Of a DNA stretch of 14,333 bases, positions 1 to 7,104 are shown piece by piece. Position numbers and translations under genes: made by a program. Every line of letters begins with the position of its first letter. Positions within the stretch are counted from its first letter, which is position 1. The stretch spans positions 1 to 14,333 of the forward strand of contig JADGHI010000041.1 in assembly GCA_019689515.1 (NCBI GenBank), in the 5' to 3' direction. The notes under the pieces were generated by a model that worked only from the letters and a program-made list of their open reading frames with translations, did no database searches and was not told where the DNA came from. Origin of the DNA: Acetobacteraceae bacterium. Its GTDB lineage: Bacteria; Pseudomonadota; Alphaproteobacteria; Acetobacterales; Acetobacteraceae.

Positions 1-799
1 CCGGCACCGCGGCGTCGGCGCGCAGGCTCTGCCCGCCCTCGCCCGGCAGCCCGGCGCGGAGCAGCAGGCGGGTGGTGCGGCCCCAGGGCAAGCCGGCGAC
101 GCAGAGCTGATCGCCGTCGCGCTCCACGGCGAGGCCCGGGATGGGCGGATCGGCGCGGATCCAGTCCTCCGGCCGCCAGTCGGTGCGCCGCGCCGGGGCG
201 ACGGTGAAGCTGAGGCAGGCGCGGGCTGGCTCGGCCTCGGCCTCGACGGCGACGCGGCGGACGAGCAGGCCGGCGGCGCGGCGGGCGGCAGCGAGCTGCT
301 CGCGATAGGCGGCGTTGTCCGGGGCGCGCTCGACCACCGCCTCCAGCGCGTCGATCACCTGCACCGGGCGGTTCAGCCGCTGCAGCGCCTGGACCATGAG
401 GAGGAGCGGCGGAATTTCGGGCTCGCCGACCGGGGCCATCTGGAAGGCGCGCCAGGCGGCCTGGAGGGCGCGGTTGGACTCGGGCGGGGTGCGCGCGAGC
501 TGGGCCCGGGCGAGCGCCATCCAGTGCTCCGCCCGAGGACTGCCCATCGCGATCCGCTCCTCCCAGGCCTGGGCAGCGGCGGTCCAGTTGTTCTGGCGCT
601 CCGCCTGGACGGCGCGCTGCTCCGCCTGGGCGCGCTGCTGCGCCGTGGCGCCGGCCGGGTAGCGCCGCGTGAGCTCGCGGAAATAAGCCTGCGTATCGGC
701 CGAGAGGCCGGGGACGTCGAAGGGCTGCTGCGCCGCCAGGGGCGTGGCGAAGGCGAACGCGAGCAGGATCAGCAGGAGACGCGGCAAGAGGCGCAGCAT
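1..799 (-). CDS. Alpha-2-macroglobulin family protein, N-terminal part (runs off left edge)
   Basis: The frame opens with ATG at 799 and stays open for 266 codons to the window edge, so the C-terminal part, where any thioester would lie, is not visible. Residues 1-23 form a signal peptide: MLRLLPR, a Leu/Ile/Ala-rich core, then cleavage near PLAA|QQ. Residues 30-190 are Ala/Arg-rich helical sequence with TPR-like character (RAEHWMALARAQLAR, YREQLAAARRAAG). After this comes RACLSFTVAP, then DWIRADPPIPG and DQLCVAGLPWGRTTRLLLRAGLPG. This C-x-x-F ... L-C-x-x-G-L-x-x-G-x-x ... R-x-G-L-P pattern is characteristic of the N-terminal domains of large bacterial alpha-2-macroglobulins. Those are periplasmic protease-trapping proteins often paired with penicillin-binding protein 1C. 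No pbpC is visible because the downstream side lies outside the window. A weak GGGAA precedes the start. Confidence 0.8.
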   Translation of the reverse strand, partial: MLRLLPRLLLILLAFAFATPLAAQQPFDVPGLSADTQAYFRELTRRYPAGATAQQRAQAEQRAVQAERQNNWTAAAQAWEERIAMGSPRAEHWMALARAQLARTPPESNRALQAAWRAFQMAPVGEPEIPPLLLMVQALQRLNRPVQVIDALEAVVERAPDNAAYREQLAAARRAAGLLVRRVAVEAEAEPARACLSFTVAPARRTDWRPEDWIRADPPIPGLAVERDGDQLCVAGLPWGRTTRLLLRAGLPGEGGQSLRADAAVP

Positions 800-1010
800 G
801 AGCGGATTCCCGCGGCAGGGAGGCGAGGGTGCTTCAGCATGCCACGCTTCGCGTCGGCGCACACGCGCGCTTGCGCCCCTGGGCCGCACGGCGATCCGAC
901 GCGGGCCGGCGAATCGCTGTTCGGTGGAGCGAGTCAGGCGGATGAGCCCAAGGACGGCGATACGCTCCGGGTGGCGAGCGGACGCCGCTGCGGCGCGGCC
1001 GCTGGCCCGT

Positions 1011-2018
1011 TCAGCCGGGCGCGATGCGGGCGCGGCGGATCACGGCGCCCCAGCGCTCCGCGTCCGAGCGGATGACCGCGGCCAGCCGCTCCGGCCGCTC
1101 CGAAACCGGCTCCACGCCGAGAGCGATGAGCCGCGCCACCACCTCCGGCCGCGCGAGCGCCGCCTGCACCGCCGCATCCAGAGTGGCGAGGACCGCCGGA
1201 GCGGTGCCGGCCGGGGCGACGATGCCGTGCCAGCCCACCACCCCCTCACGCAGCGGGCCGGTTTCGATGATGGTCGGCACCTCGGGCAGCGCCGCCACGC
1301 GCTGCGCGGAGGAGACGAAGAGGCCGTGCAGCGCCCCCGCGCGCACCTGGCCGGAGGCGGCGCCGATATTCACCAGCGCGGCGTCGGTCGCACGGGCGAG
1401 CACATCCGTCACCGCCGGAGCGCCGCCGCGATAGGGCACGTGGGTCCAGCGCACCCCGACCGCCTCCTGGATCTCCTCGCCCAGCAGATGCGCCAGGCTC
1501 CCGATCCCGGTCGTGCCGACCGCCGGCGCCGCCCGCCGCGCGTCGCGCAGGAAGGCGTCGAAGCCGCCTCCCTCCCTGGCCCAGGAGCGGTCGGCGCGCA
1601 CCACCAGGACCTGCGGCACGCGCACGACCCAGGAGACGGCCGCGAAGCCCTCCACCGGGTCGAAGTCGAGGCGCGGGAAGAGGCTCTTGTTGATGGACAG
1701 GCCGTCCGAGCCGGCGAGCAGGGTATGGCCGTCCGGCCTGGCCCGCGCGACCGCCCGGAAGCCGAGATTGCCGGCCGCGCCGGGCAGGTTCTCGACCACC
1801 ACGAGCTGGCCGAGCGCGTCCGACATCGGGCGCGCGAGGATGCGGGCAACGGCGTCCTGGCTGCCGCCCGCGGCGACGGGCACGACCAGGCGGATGGGGC
1901 GAGACGGGCGCCAGGGCGCGGGTGCGGCGGCCTCCGCGCCGCCACTGCTTCCCCGCGCCACTGCCGAGAGGGGCGCGGCGACCACGAGGCCGAGGAGGAG
2001 AGGGCGACGACGACGCAT
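1011..2018 (-). CDS. TTT/Bug family extracytoplasmic substrate-binding protein
   Basis: This 335-residue protein is about normal length for the Bug (TctC-like) receptors of tripartite tricarboxylate transporters, which bind small carboxylates in the periplasm. An Arg-rich start (MRRRRP) and hydrophobic segment form a signal peptide ending around residues 20-32. Family landmarks follow in order: W-R-P-S-R-PIRLVVP at 36-47, AGGSQDAVAR at 50-59, VVVENLPGAAGNLG at 73-86, PDGHTLL at 95-101, WTHVPYRGG at 191-199, and a C-terminal ERWGAVI. The usual Y-P-x-G-G-x-x-D is VAAGGSQD here, a mild deviation near the ligand loop. The ATG is preceded by GAAGG with a 6-nt spacer. It lies 267 nt beyond the GYD gene, so it may have its own promoter, although I saw no convincing one. 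No TctA or TctB membrane subunit is nearby, which is common for Bug genes. The ligand cannot be read from sequence. Confidence 0.92.
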   Translation of the reverse strand: MRRRRPLLLGLVVAAPLSAVARGSSGGAEAAAPAPWRPSRPIRLVVPVAAGGSQDAVARILARPMSDALGQLVVVENLPGAAGNLGFRAVARARPDGHTLLAGSDGLSINKSLFPRLDFDPVEGFAAVSWVVRVPQVLVVRADRSWAREGGGFDAFLRDARRAAPAVGTTGIGSLAHLLGEEIQEAVGVRWTHVPYRGGAPAVTDVLARATDAALVNIGAASGQVRAGALHGLFVSSAQRVAALPEVPTIIETGPLREGVVGWHGIVAPAGTAPAVLATLDAAVQAALARPEVVARLIALGVEPVSERPERLAAVIRSDAERWGAVIRRARIAPG

Positions 2019-2231
2019 GGCGCGGCCTTCGCCGGGGCTACGGAGGTGGGACGCCGCGGTCTGGGATCAACCGCGTGGCCCGTCAGAGGGATGCGCGCTG
2101 CGGGTGGGCTGGCCTGTTTGGCTGTGGCCAGGCACGGAGCAGCAGCGGCGGGGCGCACCCCCCGTTGCCTGTGGGCCGAGACCTTTGCCCACCCGAGCCG
2201 GGATACCAGGTTCGGAACGGAACCGGACAGG

Positions 2232-2278
2232 CTCGCGCCGCAGCCAGGGGCACCGGCCTGCCGGGCGCCAGGCGCGAG
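2232..2278. repeat. Inverted repeat downstream of the GYD gene, possible terminator hairpin
   Basis: Perfect 8-bp arms, CTCGCGCC at 2232-2239 and GGCGCGAG at 2271-2278, enclose 31 nt. That interval can itself fold: GGCACCGG pairs imperfectly with CCGGGCGCC around a CCTG loop. It lies just past the stop of the minus-strand GYD gene (2286), where a terminator would sit. There is no T-run, so a classical intrinsic terminator is not shown. In such GC-rich DNA a stem of this size can also occur by chance. Confidence 0.3.
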
Positions 2279-2285
2279 GAGCGCG

Positions 2286-2579
2286 CTAGGCCAGCGAGGC
2301 GGTGATCCGGCGGTAGGCGTCCTCCGGGAAGGCCTTCAGCGACTGGGTGCGCACATTGCCCTGCTGGCCGAGCAGCAGGGTGAAGCGCGCCGCCACGGCG
2401 TCGTCGGGGGCCTCGTAGACGATCACTAGGTCGTACTGGCCCATGGTCATGAAGACCGAGGAGACGCTTCCACCCATCTCCTCAAGGGTCTTGCGCGCGG
2501 CGTCGAACCGTTCCGGGGATTCGGAGACGGCGCGCATGCCCTGGTCGGTCCAGTTCGCCAGCATGATGTAATTCGCCAT
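2286..2579 (-). CDS. GYD domain-containing protein
   Basis: This 97-residue protein opens MANYIMLANWTDQGM and continues with SPERFDAARKTLEEMGG, VFMTMGQYDLVIVYEAPDD and VRTQSLKAFPEDAYRRI. It matches the small GYD family (about 90-100 residues) over its full length. These are dimeric alpha/beta ferredoxin-like-fold proteins; the G-x-Y-D signature is the GQYD segment. Biochemical function is mostly unknown; members often sit beside catabolic enzymes. A cytoplasmic location is expected because there is no signal sequence or membrane segment. The start is secure: the ATG follows a near-perfect Shine-Dalgarno by 6 nt. It begins 71 nt after the stop of the upstream oxidoreductase gene on the same strand, so it may be the third gene of that transcript or have its own promoter. 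The strong ribosome site suggests high expression. Confidence 0.9.
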   Translation of the reverse strand: MANYIMLANWTDQGMRAVSESPERFDAARKTLEEMGGSVSSVFMTMGQYDLVIVYEAPDDAVAARFTLLLGQQGNVRTQSLKAFPEDAYRRITASLA

Positions 2580-2585
2580 CGCACG

Positions 2586-2593
2586 CCTCCTTC
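2586..2593 (-). promoter_or_regulatory. Strong ribosome binding site of the GYD gene
   Basis: On the minus strand the sequence GAAGGAGG lies 6 nt before the ATG at 2579. It is one of the two best Shine-Dalgarno matches in the window and fixes the start of the GYD gene. Confidence 0.8.
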
Positions 2594-2650
2594 GCGGGCC
2601 GTGACGAGGGAAATGCTACGCCCAGCGCGGTGCAGAGGGCGAGGATCGCC

Positions 2651-3658
2651 TCAGCCGGCCGCGGGCAGCAGGACGACGCGGCCGGCCGCGCGGCGCCCGC
2701 GGACCTCAGCCATGGCCGCGCGGAATTGATCGAGCGGAAAGCGGGCATGGATTTCCGGCCGCAGCCGCCCCTGCCGCCACCAGTCGAGCAGCCGCAGCCA
2801 GAGGGCGCGCACCTGCGGCGCGTGGACCGCGCGGTGGTCCCCCGGGGACCAGCCGAGATAGGTGCCCCAGTTCAGTCCGGCGACGGCGATGTTCTTCAGC
2901 AGCAGCAGATTGGCGGCAACCTGCGGTATGGTCCCCGCCGCGTAGCCGAGGGTGAGCAGGACGCCGCCCTCGGCGAGGCAGCGCAGCCCCTCGTCGAAGG
3001 CCTCGCCGCCGAGCGTGTCCAGCACGGCGTCCACCCCGCGCCCATCGGTCGCGGCGCGCACCGCCTCGCGGAACGGTGCGGCGCTGTCGAGCACCACATC
3101 CGCGCCCCGGGCATGCAGCAGCCCGTGCTTGGCCGCGCCGGCACGGGCGATGACATGGGCGCCGAGCGCCTTCGCCACCTCGACCGCGGCTAGGCCGACC
3201 CCGCCGGCGGCGCCCTGCACCAGCACCCACTGGCCCGGTTCGAGCCGCGCGCGCCAGAGCAGCGCGGCGGCTGCCGTCGGGTAGCTGATGGGCATCGCGA
3301 CGGCGGGCTCGAGCGGGAGCCCCTCGGGAACCGGCACGACGTGGATCGCGTCGGCCACCGCCTCCTCCGCCATGCCGCCCCAGTCGAGCACGGCGAAGAC
3401 GCGTGTGCCGGGCGGCGGCGCCGTCTCCGCGACGTCGGGCGCCGCCTCGAGCACCGTGCCGACGATTTCGGTGCCCGGCACGAAGGGCAGCGGCGGGCGG
3501 CGCTGATAGCGCCCCGAAACGAAGAGCTGAGCGGCGAAGGAGACGCCCGCCGCCGCCACGCGAATCCGCACACCGCCGGGGCGCAGGGGCGGCGGCGGGA
3601 TGTCCTTCACCTCCAGCGCGTCGAAATCGCGCCAGGACTCGCAGACCAGGGCGCGCAT
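2651..3658 (-). CDS. Zinc-independent MDR oxidoreductase, NADPH:quinone reductase-like
   Basis: This 335-residue medium-chain dehydrogenase/reductase is predicted to reduce a quinone or enone using NAD(P)H. The N-terminal GroES-like domain runs from MRALVCESW through LPFVPGTEIVGTV (residues 57-69), the family's P-G-x-E-x-x-G signature. The Rossmann nucleotide site is VLVQGAAGGVGLAAVEVAKALGA (145-167 in outline), with the G-A-A-G-G-V-G loop at 149-155. DGRGVDAVLDTLGGEAFDE (205-223) and the terminal RRAAGRVVLL are also typical. The catalytic-zinc Cys and His of alcohol dehydrogenases and the four structural Cys are absent, so it belongs to the non-zinc branch. The start is fixed by TGATG: the stop of the upstream Bug gene shares one base with this ATG, implying translational coupling. 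The frame continues open far upstream (to about 5806), but that part is antisense to other genes and not coding. The substrate is unknown; the coupling suggests it acts on the compound the Bug protein binds. Confidence 0.9.
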   Translation of the reverse strand: MRALVCESWRDFDALEVKDIPPPPLRPGGVRIRVAAAGVSFAAQLFVSGRYQRRPPLPFVPGTEIVGTVLEAAPDVAETAPPPGTRVFAVLDWGGMAEEAVADAIHVVPVPEGLPLEPAVAMPISYPTAAAALLWRARLEPGQWVLVQGAAGGVGLAAVEVAKALGAHVIARAGAAKHGLLHARGADVVLDSAAPFREAVRAATDGRGVDAVLDTLGGEAFDEGLRCLAEGGVLLTLGYAAGTIPQVAANLLLLKNIAVAGLNWGTYLGWSPGDHRAVHAPQVRALWLRLLDWWRQGRLRPEIHARFPLDQFRAAMAEVRGRRAAGRVVLLPAAG

Positions 3659-4644
3659 CACTCCGCCCGGATGTCCGCGTCGCGCACCAGCTTGCCCCAG
3701 CGCTCGTACTCGCGGCGCGCGAAGGCGTCGAACTGCTCGGGCGTGTCGCCCACCGGCTCGGCGCCGAGCGCGGCGAGGCGCTGGCGCGCCTCCTCGCCGC
3801 GCAGGACCGTGGCCACCGCCTGCTGCAGCCGCTGCACGATCGGGGCCGGCGTGCGCGCCGGGGCCCAGATCCCGTACCAAGTGGCGATCTCGTAGCCCGG
3901 CACCGGGCCGGCCTCGGCGACGGTCGGCAGGTCGGGGAAGGCGCTGATGCGGTGAGCCGTGGTCACGGCGAGCGCGCGCAGACGGCCCTCGCGCACCGAC
4001 GGGGCGCTGCTCGGCATCGAATCGAACATCACCTGCACGTTGCCCGCGATCAGGTCGGGCAGGGCCTGGCCGCTGCCGCGATAGGGCACGTGCGTCATCT
4101 GGACCCCGGCGAGCTGCTTGAACAGCTCTCCCGCGAGATGCGGCGCGCCGCCCGAGGACGAGGAGGCATAGTTGAGCCGCCCCGGATTCGCCTTCGCATA
4201 GGCGATCAGCTCCGCCACCGAGCGCACGGGCAGCGAGGGCGTCACCACCAGGATCAGCGGCACCGCGGCGATGTTGGTCACCGGCGCGAAGTCCGCCACC
4301 GCATCGAAGGACAGGTTCGGGAGCAGATGCGGCACGATCACATGGGCCGAGGCGTTGGCGAGGAAGGTCGTGCCGTCCGGCGCCGCGCGCGCCACCGCCT
4401 CGCAGCCGATCGTGCCGCTCGCGCCGCTGCGGTTCTCCACCACGACGGGCTGCGGCAGGTCGCGCGTCAGGCCCTGGGCGACGATGCGGGCCATGATGTC
4501 GGTCGGGCCGCCCGGCGGGTAGGGAACAACGACGCGCACTGGCCGGCTGGGCCAGGCGGCGGCGCCGGACTGAGCGCGGGCGGCGGTGGCAGCCGGCAGG
4601 CCGGCGAGCGCCGTGACCAGGGTCCGGCGTGCGAGGGGCCGCAT
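3658..4644 (-). CDS. TTT/Bug family extracytoplasmic substrate-binding protein
   Basis: This 328-residue Bug/TctC-type periplasmic receptor is the second in the window. Residues 1-24 are the signal peptide (MRPLARRTLV..., cleavage near ARA|QS). Hallmarks are WPSRPVRVVVPYPPGGPTD at 31-49, VVVENRSGASGTIG at 67-80, APDGTTFL at 88-95, a Ser/Gly-rich segment YASSSSGGAPHLAGE at 159-173, THVPYRGSG at 184-192, and ERWGKLV near the end. It keeps the canonical Y-P-x-G-G-P-x-D motif that the first Bug protein lacks. I chose the ATG at 4644 because GAGAGG lies 6 nt before it and the signal peptide starts there. An ATG nine codons upstream (4671) is the alternative and would add MERLEREDR. It is divergent from the CoA-transferase gene across 70 bp and is probably first in a transcript with the coupled oxidoreductase. 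Confidence 0.92.
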   Translation of the reverse strand: MRPLARRTLVTALAGLPAATAARAQSGAAAWPSRPVRVVVPYPPGGPTDIMARIVAQGLTRDLPQPVVVENRSGASGTIGCEAVARAAPDGTTFLANASAHVIVPHLLPNLSFDAVADFAPVTNIAAVPLILVVTPSLPVRSVAELIAYAKANPGRLNYASSSSGGAPHLAGELFKQLAGVQMTHVPYRGSGQALPDLIAGNVQVMFDSMPSSAPSVREGRLRALAVTTAHRISAFPDLPTVAEAGPVPGYEIATWYGIWAPARTPAPIVQRLQQAVATVLRGEEARQRLAALGAEPVGDTPEQFDAFARREYERWGKLVRDADIRAE

Positions 4645-4714
4645 GCGATCCTCTCTTTCCAATCGTTCCATCGCTGCCAGGATAGAGGCCATTGCCGCGG
4701 AGGGAAACGGACGC
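4645..4714. promoter_or_regulatory. Divergent intergenic region between Bug and CoA-transferase genes, with a candidate minus-strand promoter
   Basis: These 70 bp must carry the signals for both divergent genes unless transcription starts inside the neighbours. On the minus strand, TTTCCC (4702-4707) and TATCCT (4679-4684) are separated by exactly 17 nt and could be -35 and -10 elements for the Bug gene, but the match to consensus is weak (3/6 and 4/6). The plus-strand gene has GGAGGG about 10 nt before its ATG. I saw no clear operator palindrome. Confidence 0.35.
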
Positions 4715-5839
4715 ATGTCGCCGAAGCCGTATGAGGGCCTGTTCGTACTCGACGCCAGCCAGGGAATCGCCGGACCGTACTGCGCCACGCTGCTCGCCGC
4801 CTGCGGCGCGAATGTCGTGAAGGTGGAGCCGCCCACCGGCGACTGGTCGCGCAACCTCACCACGCGCGCCGGGCAGCACAGCGTCATGCACACCACCTTC
4901 AACCGCGGCAAGCGCAGCGTGGTGCTGGATCTGCAGACCGAGGAGGGGCGCGCCCGGTTCGCGAAGCTCGCCGCACGCGCGGACGTGATGCTGGAGGCGT
5001 TCCGGCCAGGCGTGGCGAAGCGCCTCGGCATCGTGCCGGAGGCGGGCAAGCCGGACGTGGTGTTCCTCTCGATCAGCGGCTTCGGGCAGACGGGGCCGTA
5101 TGCGGAGCGGCCCTGCACCGACAGCGTCGGCCAGGCCTTCTCCGGCCTCGCGGCGATGAACGAGGGCATGGACGGCGCGCCGCACCGCACCGGGCCGATC
5201 ATGACGGTGGACGTGGTCACCGGCATCTCCGCCTTCGCCGCGGTGCAGGCCGCGCTCGCCGCGCAGGCGCGGGACCGGGCAGCCGGGGCGCCGCCGCGGC
5301 CCCGCGTGCTCGACGTGTCGCTGATGCAGTCGGCGGCGGCGTTCCTGGCGCTCAACATCGCCGAGAACGGGCTGCTCGGGCAGGTGCCGCCGGCGCCGAA
5401 CGTCCCCGCCGGCACCTATCAGTGCCGCTGCGGCGGCTGGCTCATCATCGGCCTCCTGCGCGAGGCGGAGTTCGTCGAGATGTGCCGCATCCTGGAGCTG
5501 CCGGACCTCTCCCAGGACCCGCGCTTCGCCACCTACCCCGATCGCGCGAAGAACCGCCCGGCGCTGATCCCGATCATCCGCGAGGCCTTCCTGCGGCGCG
5601 ACCGCGAGGACTGGATCACGCGCTTCCAGGCCGCACGCATGCTGGTGGACCGGGTGAACACGCCGCTCGACTTCCTCGCCGATGAGCATGTCCGCGCGGT
5701 GGGCGCGGTGGTGCCGCTGGAGCAGCCCGAGCTTGGCACCCTGCCATACCCGATGCTCCCCGGCATCGGGCCGTGGAGCGTTCCGGCGCCGGGCCTCGGG
5801 CAGCACACCGAGGAGGTGCTGCGGGAGTTCGGCGTGTGA
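4715..5839 (+). CDS. CaiB/BaiF (family III) CoA-transferase
   Basis: This 374-residue protein should move CoA between carboxylic acids via a covalent aspartyl-CoA intermediate. The N-terminal signature is YEGLFVLDASQGIAGPYCATLL at 6-27 in outline, followed by GANVVKVEPPTGDWSR at 31-46. NRGKRSVVLDLQTEEGR at 63-79 and FLSISGFGQTGPYAERP at 117-133 are also conserved. The likely catalytic Asp is D166 in IMTVDVVTG, just before the conserved helix. The length is close to the usual 380-410. The start is the ATG at 4715, supported by GGAGGG upstream and by the family N-terminus. The frame is open back to 4586, but that part overlaps the divergent Bug gene. Its last four bases overlap the start of the next gene, so the two are one translational unit. 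The acid substrate is unknown. Confidence 0.93.
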   Translation: MSPKPYEGLFVLDASQGIAGPYCATLLAACGANVVKVEPPTGDWSRNLTTRAGQHSVMHTTFNRGKRSVVLDLQTEEGRARFAKLAARADVMLEAFRPGVAKRLGIVPEAGKPDVVFLSISGFGQTGPYAERPCTDSVGQAFSGLAAMNEGMDGAPHRTGPIMTVDVVTGISAFAAVQAALAAQARDRAAGAPPRPRVLDVSLMQSAAAFLALNIAENGLLGQVPPAPNVPAGTYQCRCGGWLIIGLLREAEFVEMCRILELPDLSQDPRFATYPDRAKNRPALIPIIREAFLRRDREDWITRFQAARMLVDRVNTPLDFLADEHVRAVGAVVPLEQPELGTLPYPMLPGIGPWSVPAPGLGQHTEEVLREFGV

Positions 5840-7104
5840 GCCGCCTCGCCGCCGCGGTGGCGGCGCAGCGCGGGCTGGTCGCGGGCCTGCTCGACCGGCT
5901 GGCGGAGATCGGGCGCGACCCGCCCGGCATCACGCGCCACGCCTATGGCGAGCGCGAGGACGCGGCGCACGCGCTGGCGGCCGAGACGGCGCGCGCGCTC
6001 GGGCTGGAGGTCGCGCGCGACGCGGCGGCGAACCTGGCGATGACCTGGCCCGGCGCAGACCGGACGGCGCCGCGGGTGATGCTCGGCTCGCATTTCGATT
6101 CCGTGCGCCATGGCGGGAATTTCGACGGCGCGGCCGGGGTGGTGGCGGCGCTCGCGGCGATCGCCGCGCTGCGCGAGGCCGGGTTCGCGCCGCGCGCCGA
6201 CATCACGGCCATGGCCTTCCGCTGCGAGGAGGCAGTGTGGTTCGGCCTCGGCCTGATCGGCAGCCGTGCCGCGCTCGGCCTGCTGCCGCGCGAGGCGCTG
6301 GACGCGCGGCGGGCGGACACCGGCGAGACGCTCGCAGCCCATATCCGCCGCAGCGGCGGCAATCCGGAGGCGATCGCGCCGGGCGCGCCGCTGATCCCGC
6401 CCGGCTCCGTGCGCTGCTTCCTTGAGGCACATATCGAGCAGGCGCCGAGCCTGGTCGAGGCCGGCCTGCCGCTCGCCATCGCCACCGGCATACCGGGCAA
6501 CATCCGCCACGCCGCGATCCGCATCACCGGCGAGGACGCGCATGTCGGCCTGCCGCGCCGCTTCCGCCGCGACGCGGCGCTGGCCGGGGCGGAGCTGTTC
6601 ACCGCGCTGGACGCGCTCTGGCGCGAGGAGGAAGCGGCCGGGCGCGCCATGGCCTTCACCATCGGCCGGTTCCACACGCCGGTGGAGACGCACGAGCTGA
6701 CCAAGGTCTCGGGCACCTTCACGCTGAGCCTCGACCTGCGGGCCTACGACGCGGCGCACCTCGCGGCGCTGGAGCGGAGGCTGCACGCGATCGTAGCGGA
6801 GGTGGCGGCGCGCTGCCGCGTGAGCATCGAGCTTGGCCCGCGCAATGCCGCCCCGGTCGGGCCGTGCGACGCGGCGCTGCGCGCGCAGCTCGCGGAAGCG
6901 GCGGAGCGGATGGGGGTGGCGACGATGCCGCTCGGCAGCCCGGCCTCGCACGACGCGGCGAATTTCGCCGCCGCCGGCATACCGACCGGGCTGGTGCTGG
7001 TGCGCAACGCCAATGGCAGCCACAACCCGCACGAGGCGATGGAGCTCGACGACCTGATGGCCGCCGTCGCGACCTTCGCCGCCTGGCTCGAAGCGCAGGC
7101 CTAG
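5836..7104 (+). CDS. M20-type Zn-dependent amidohydrolase (N-carbamoyl-amino acid / allantoate / ureidoglycolate amidohydrolase-like)
   Basis: This 422-residue protein belongs to the hydantoinase/carbamoylase branch of the M20 metallopeptidase-like enzymes, which hydrolyse N-carbamoyl or ureido groups from small acids. The di-metal site is complete: H86 and D88 in LGSHFDSV, bridging D97 in GNFDGAAG, E131-E132 in FRCEEAVWFG, H199 in EAHIEQAP, and H396 in NGSHNPHE. H372 in SPASHDAANF corresponds to the conserved substrate-side His. The family's usual E-E-G-x-R-F is E-E-A-V-W-F and H-x-E-Q-G is H-I-E-Q-A here, so specificity may differ from characterised members. The start is GTG at 5836, overlapping the CoA-transferase stop as GTGA, with GGGAG upstream. 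Earlier in-frame starts (GTG at 5773) would lie inside the upstream gene. It ends in CTAG, sharing its stop region with the convergent acetate kinase. Confidence 0.9.
   Translation: MSRLAAAVAAQRGLVAGLLDRLAEIGRDPPGITRHAYGEREDAAHALAAETARALGLEVARDAAANLAMTWPGADRTAPRVMLGSHFDSVRHGGNFDGAAGVVAALAAIAALREAGFAPRADITAMAFRCEEAVWFGLGLIGSRAALGLLPREALDARRADTGETLAAHIRRSGGNPEAIAPGAPLIPPGSVRCFLEAHIEQAPSLVEAGLPLAIATGIPGNIRHAAIRITGEDAHVGLPRRFRRDAALAGAELFTALDALWREEEAAGRAMAFTIGRFHTPVETHELTKVSGTFTLSLDLRAYDAAHLAALERRLHAIVAEVAARCRVSIELGPRNAAPVGPCDAALRAQLAEAAERMGVATMPLGSPASHDAANFAAAGIPTGLVLVRNANGSHNPHEAMELDDLMAAVATFAAWLEAQA

Noticed and set aside
800..1010. 211-bp gap between the alpha-2-macroglobulin and Bug genes
   Set aside because: Looked for promoter, terminator, small gene and RNA; found nothing convincing on either strand.
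2209..2224. GGTTC/GAACC inverted pair between the GYD and first Bug genes
   Set aside because: Only 5-bp arms, overlapping local direct repeats; no better than chance for an operator.
744..2429. A 561-codon plus-strand frame over the first Bug gene and its flanks
   Set aside because: Arg/Ala/Gly-rich, no motif, and it crosses the Bug and GYD genes that are clearly coded on the other strand.
1429..4095. Identical GATAGGGCACGTG stretches in the two Bug genes
   Set aside because: Both encode the conserved THVPYRG motif, so the match reflects protein conservation, not a DNA repeat or operator.
2651..5806. A 1051-codon open frame on the minus strand
   Set aside because: Only 2651-3658 has oxidoreductase signatures. 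The rest is Arg/Gly/Pro/His-rich sequence antisense or out of frame to the Bug and CoA-transferase genes, as expected in very GC-rich DNA.
5533..7032. A 499-codon minus-strand frame opposite the CoA-transferase and hydrolase
   Set aside because: Shadow frame with biased composition; no start signals or recognisable domain.
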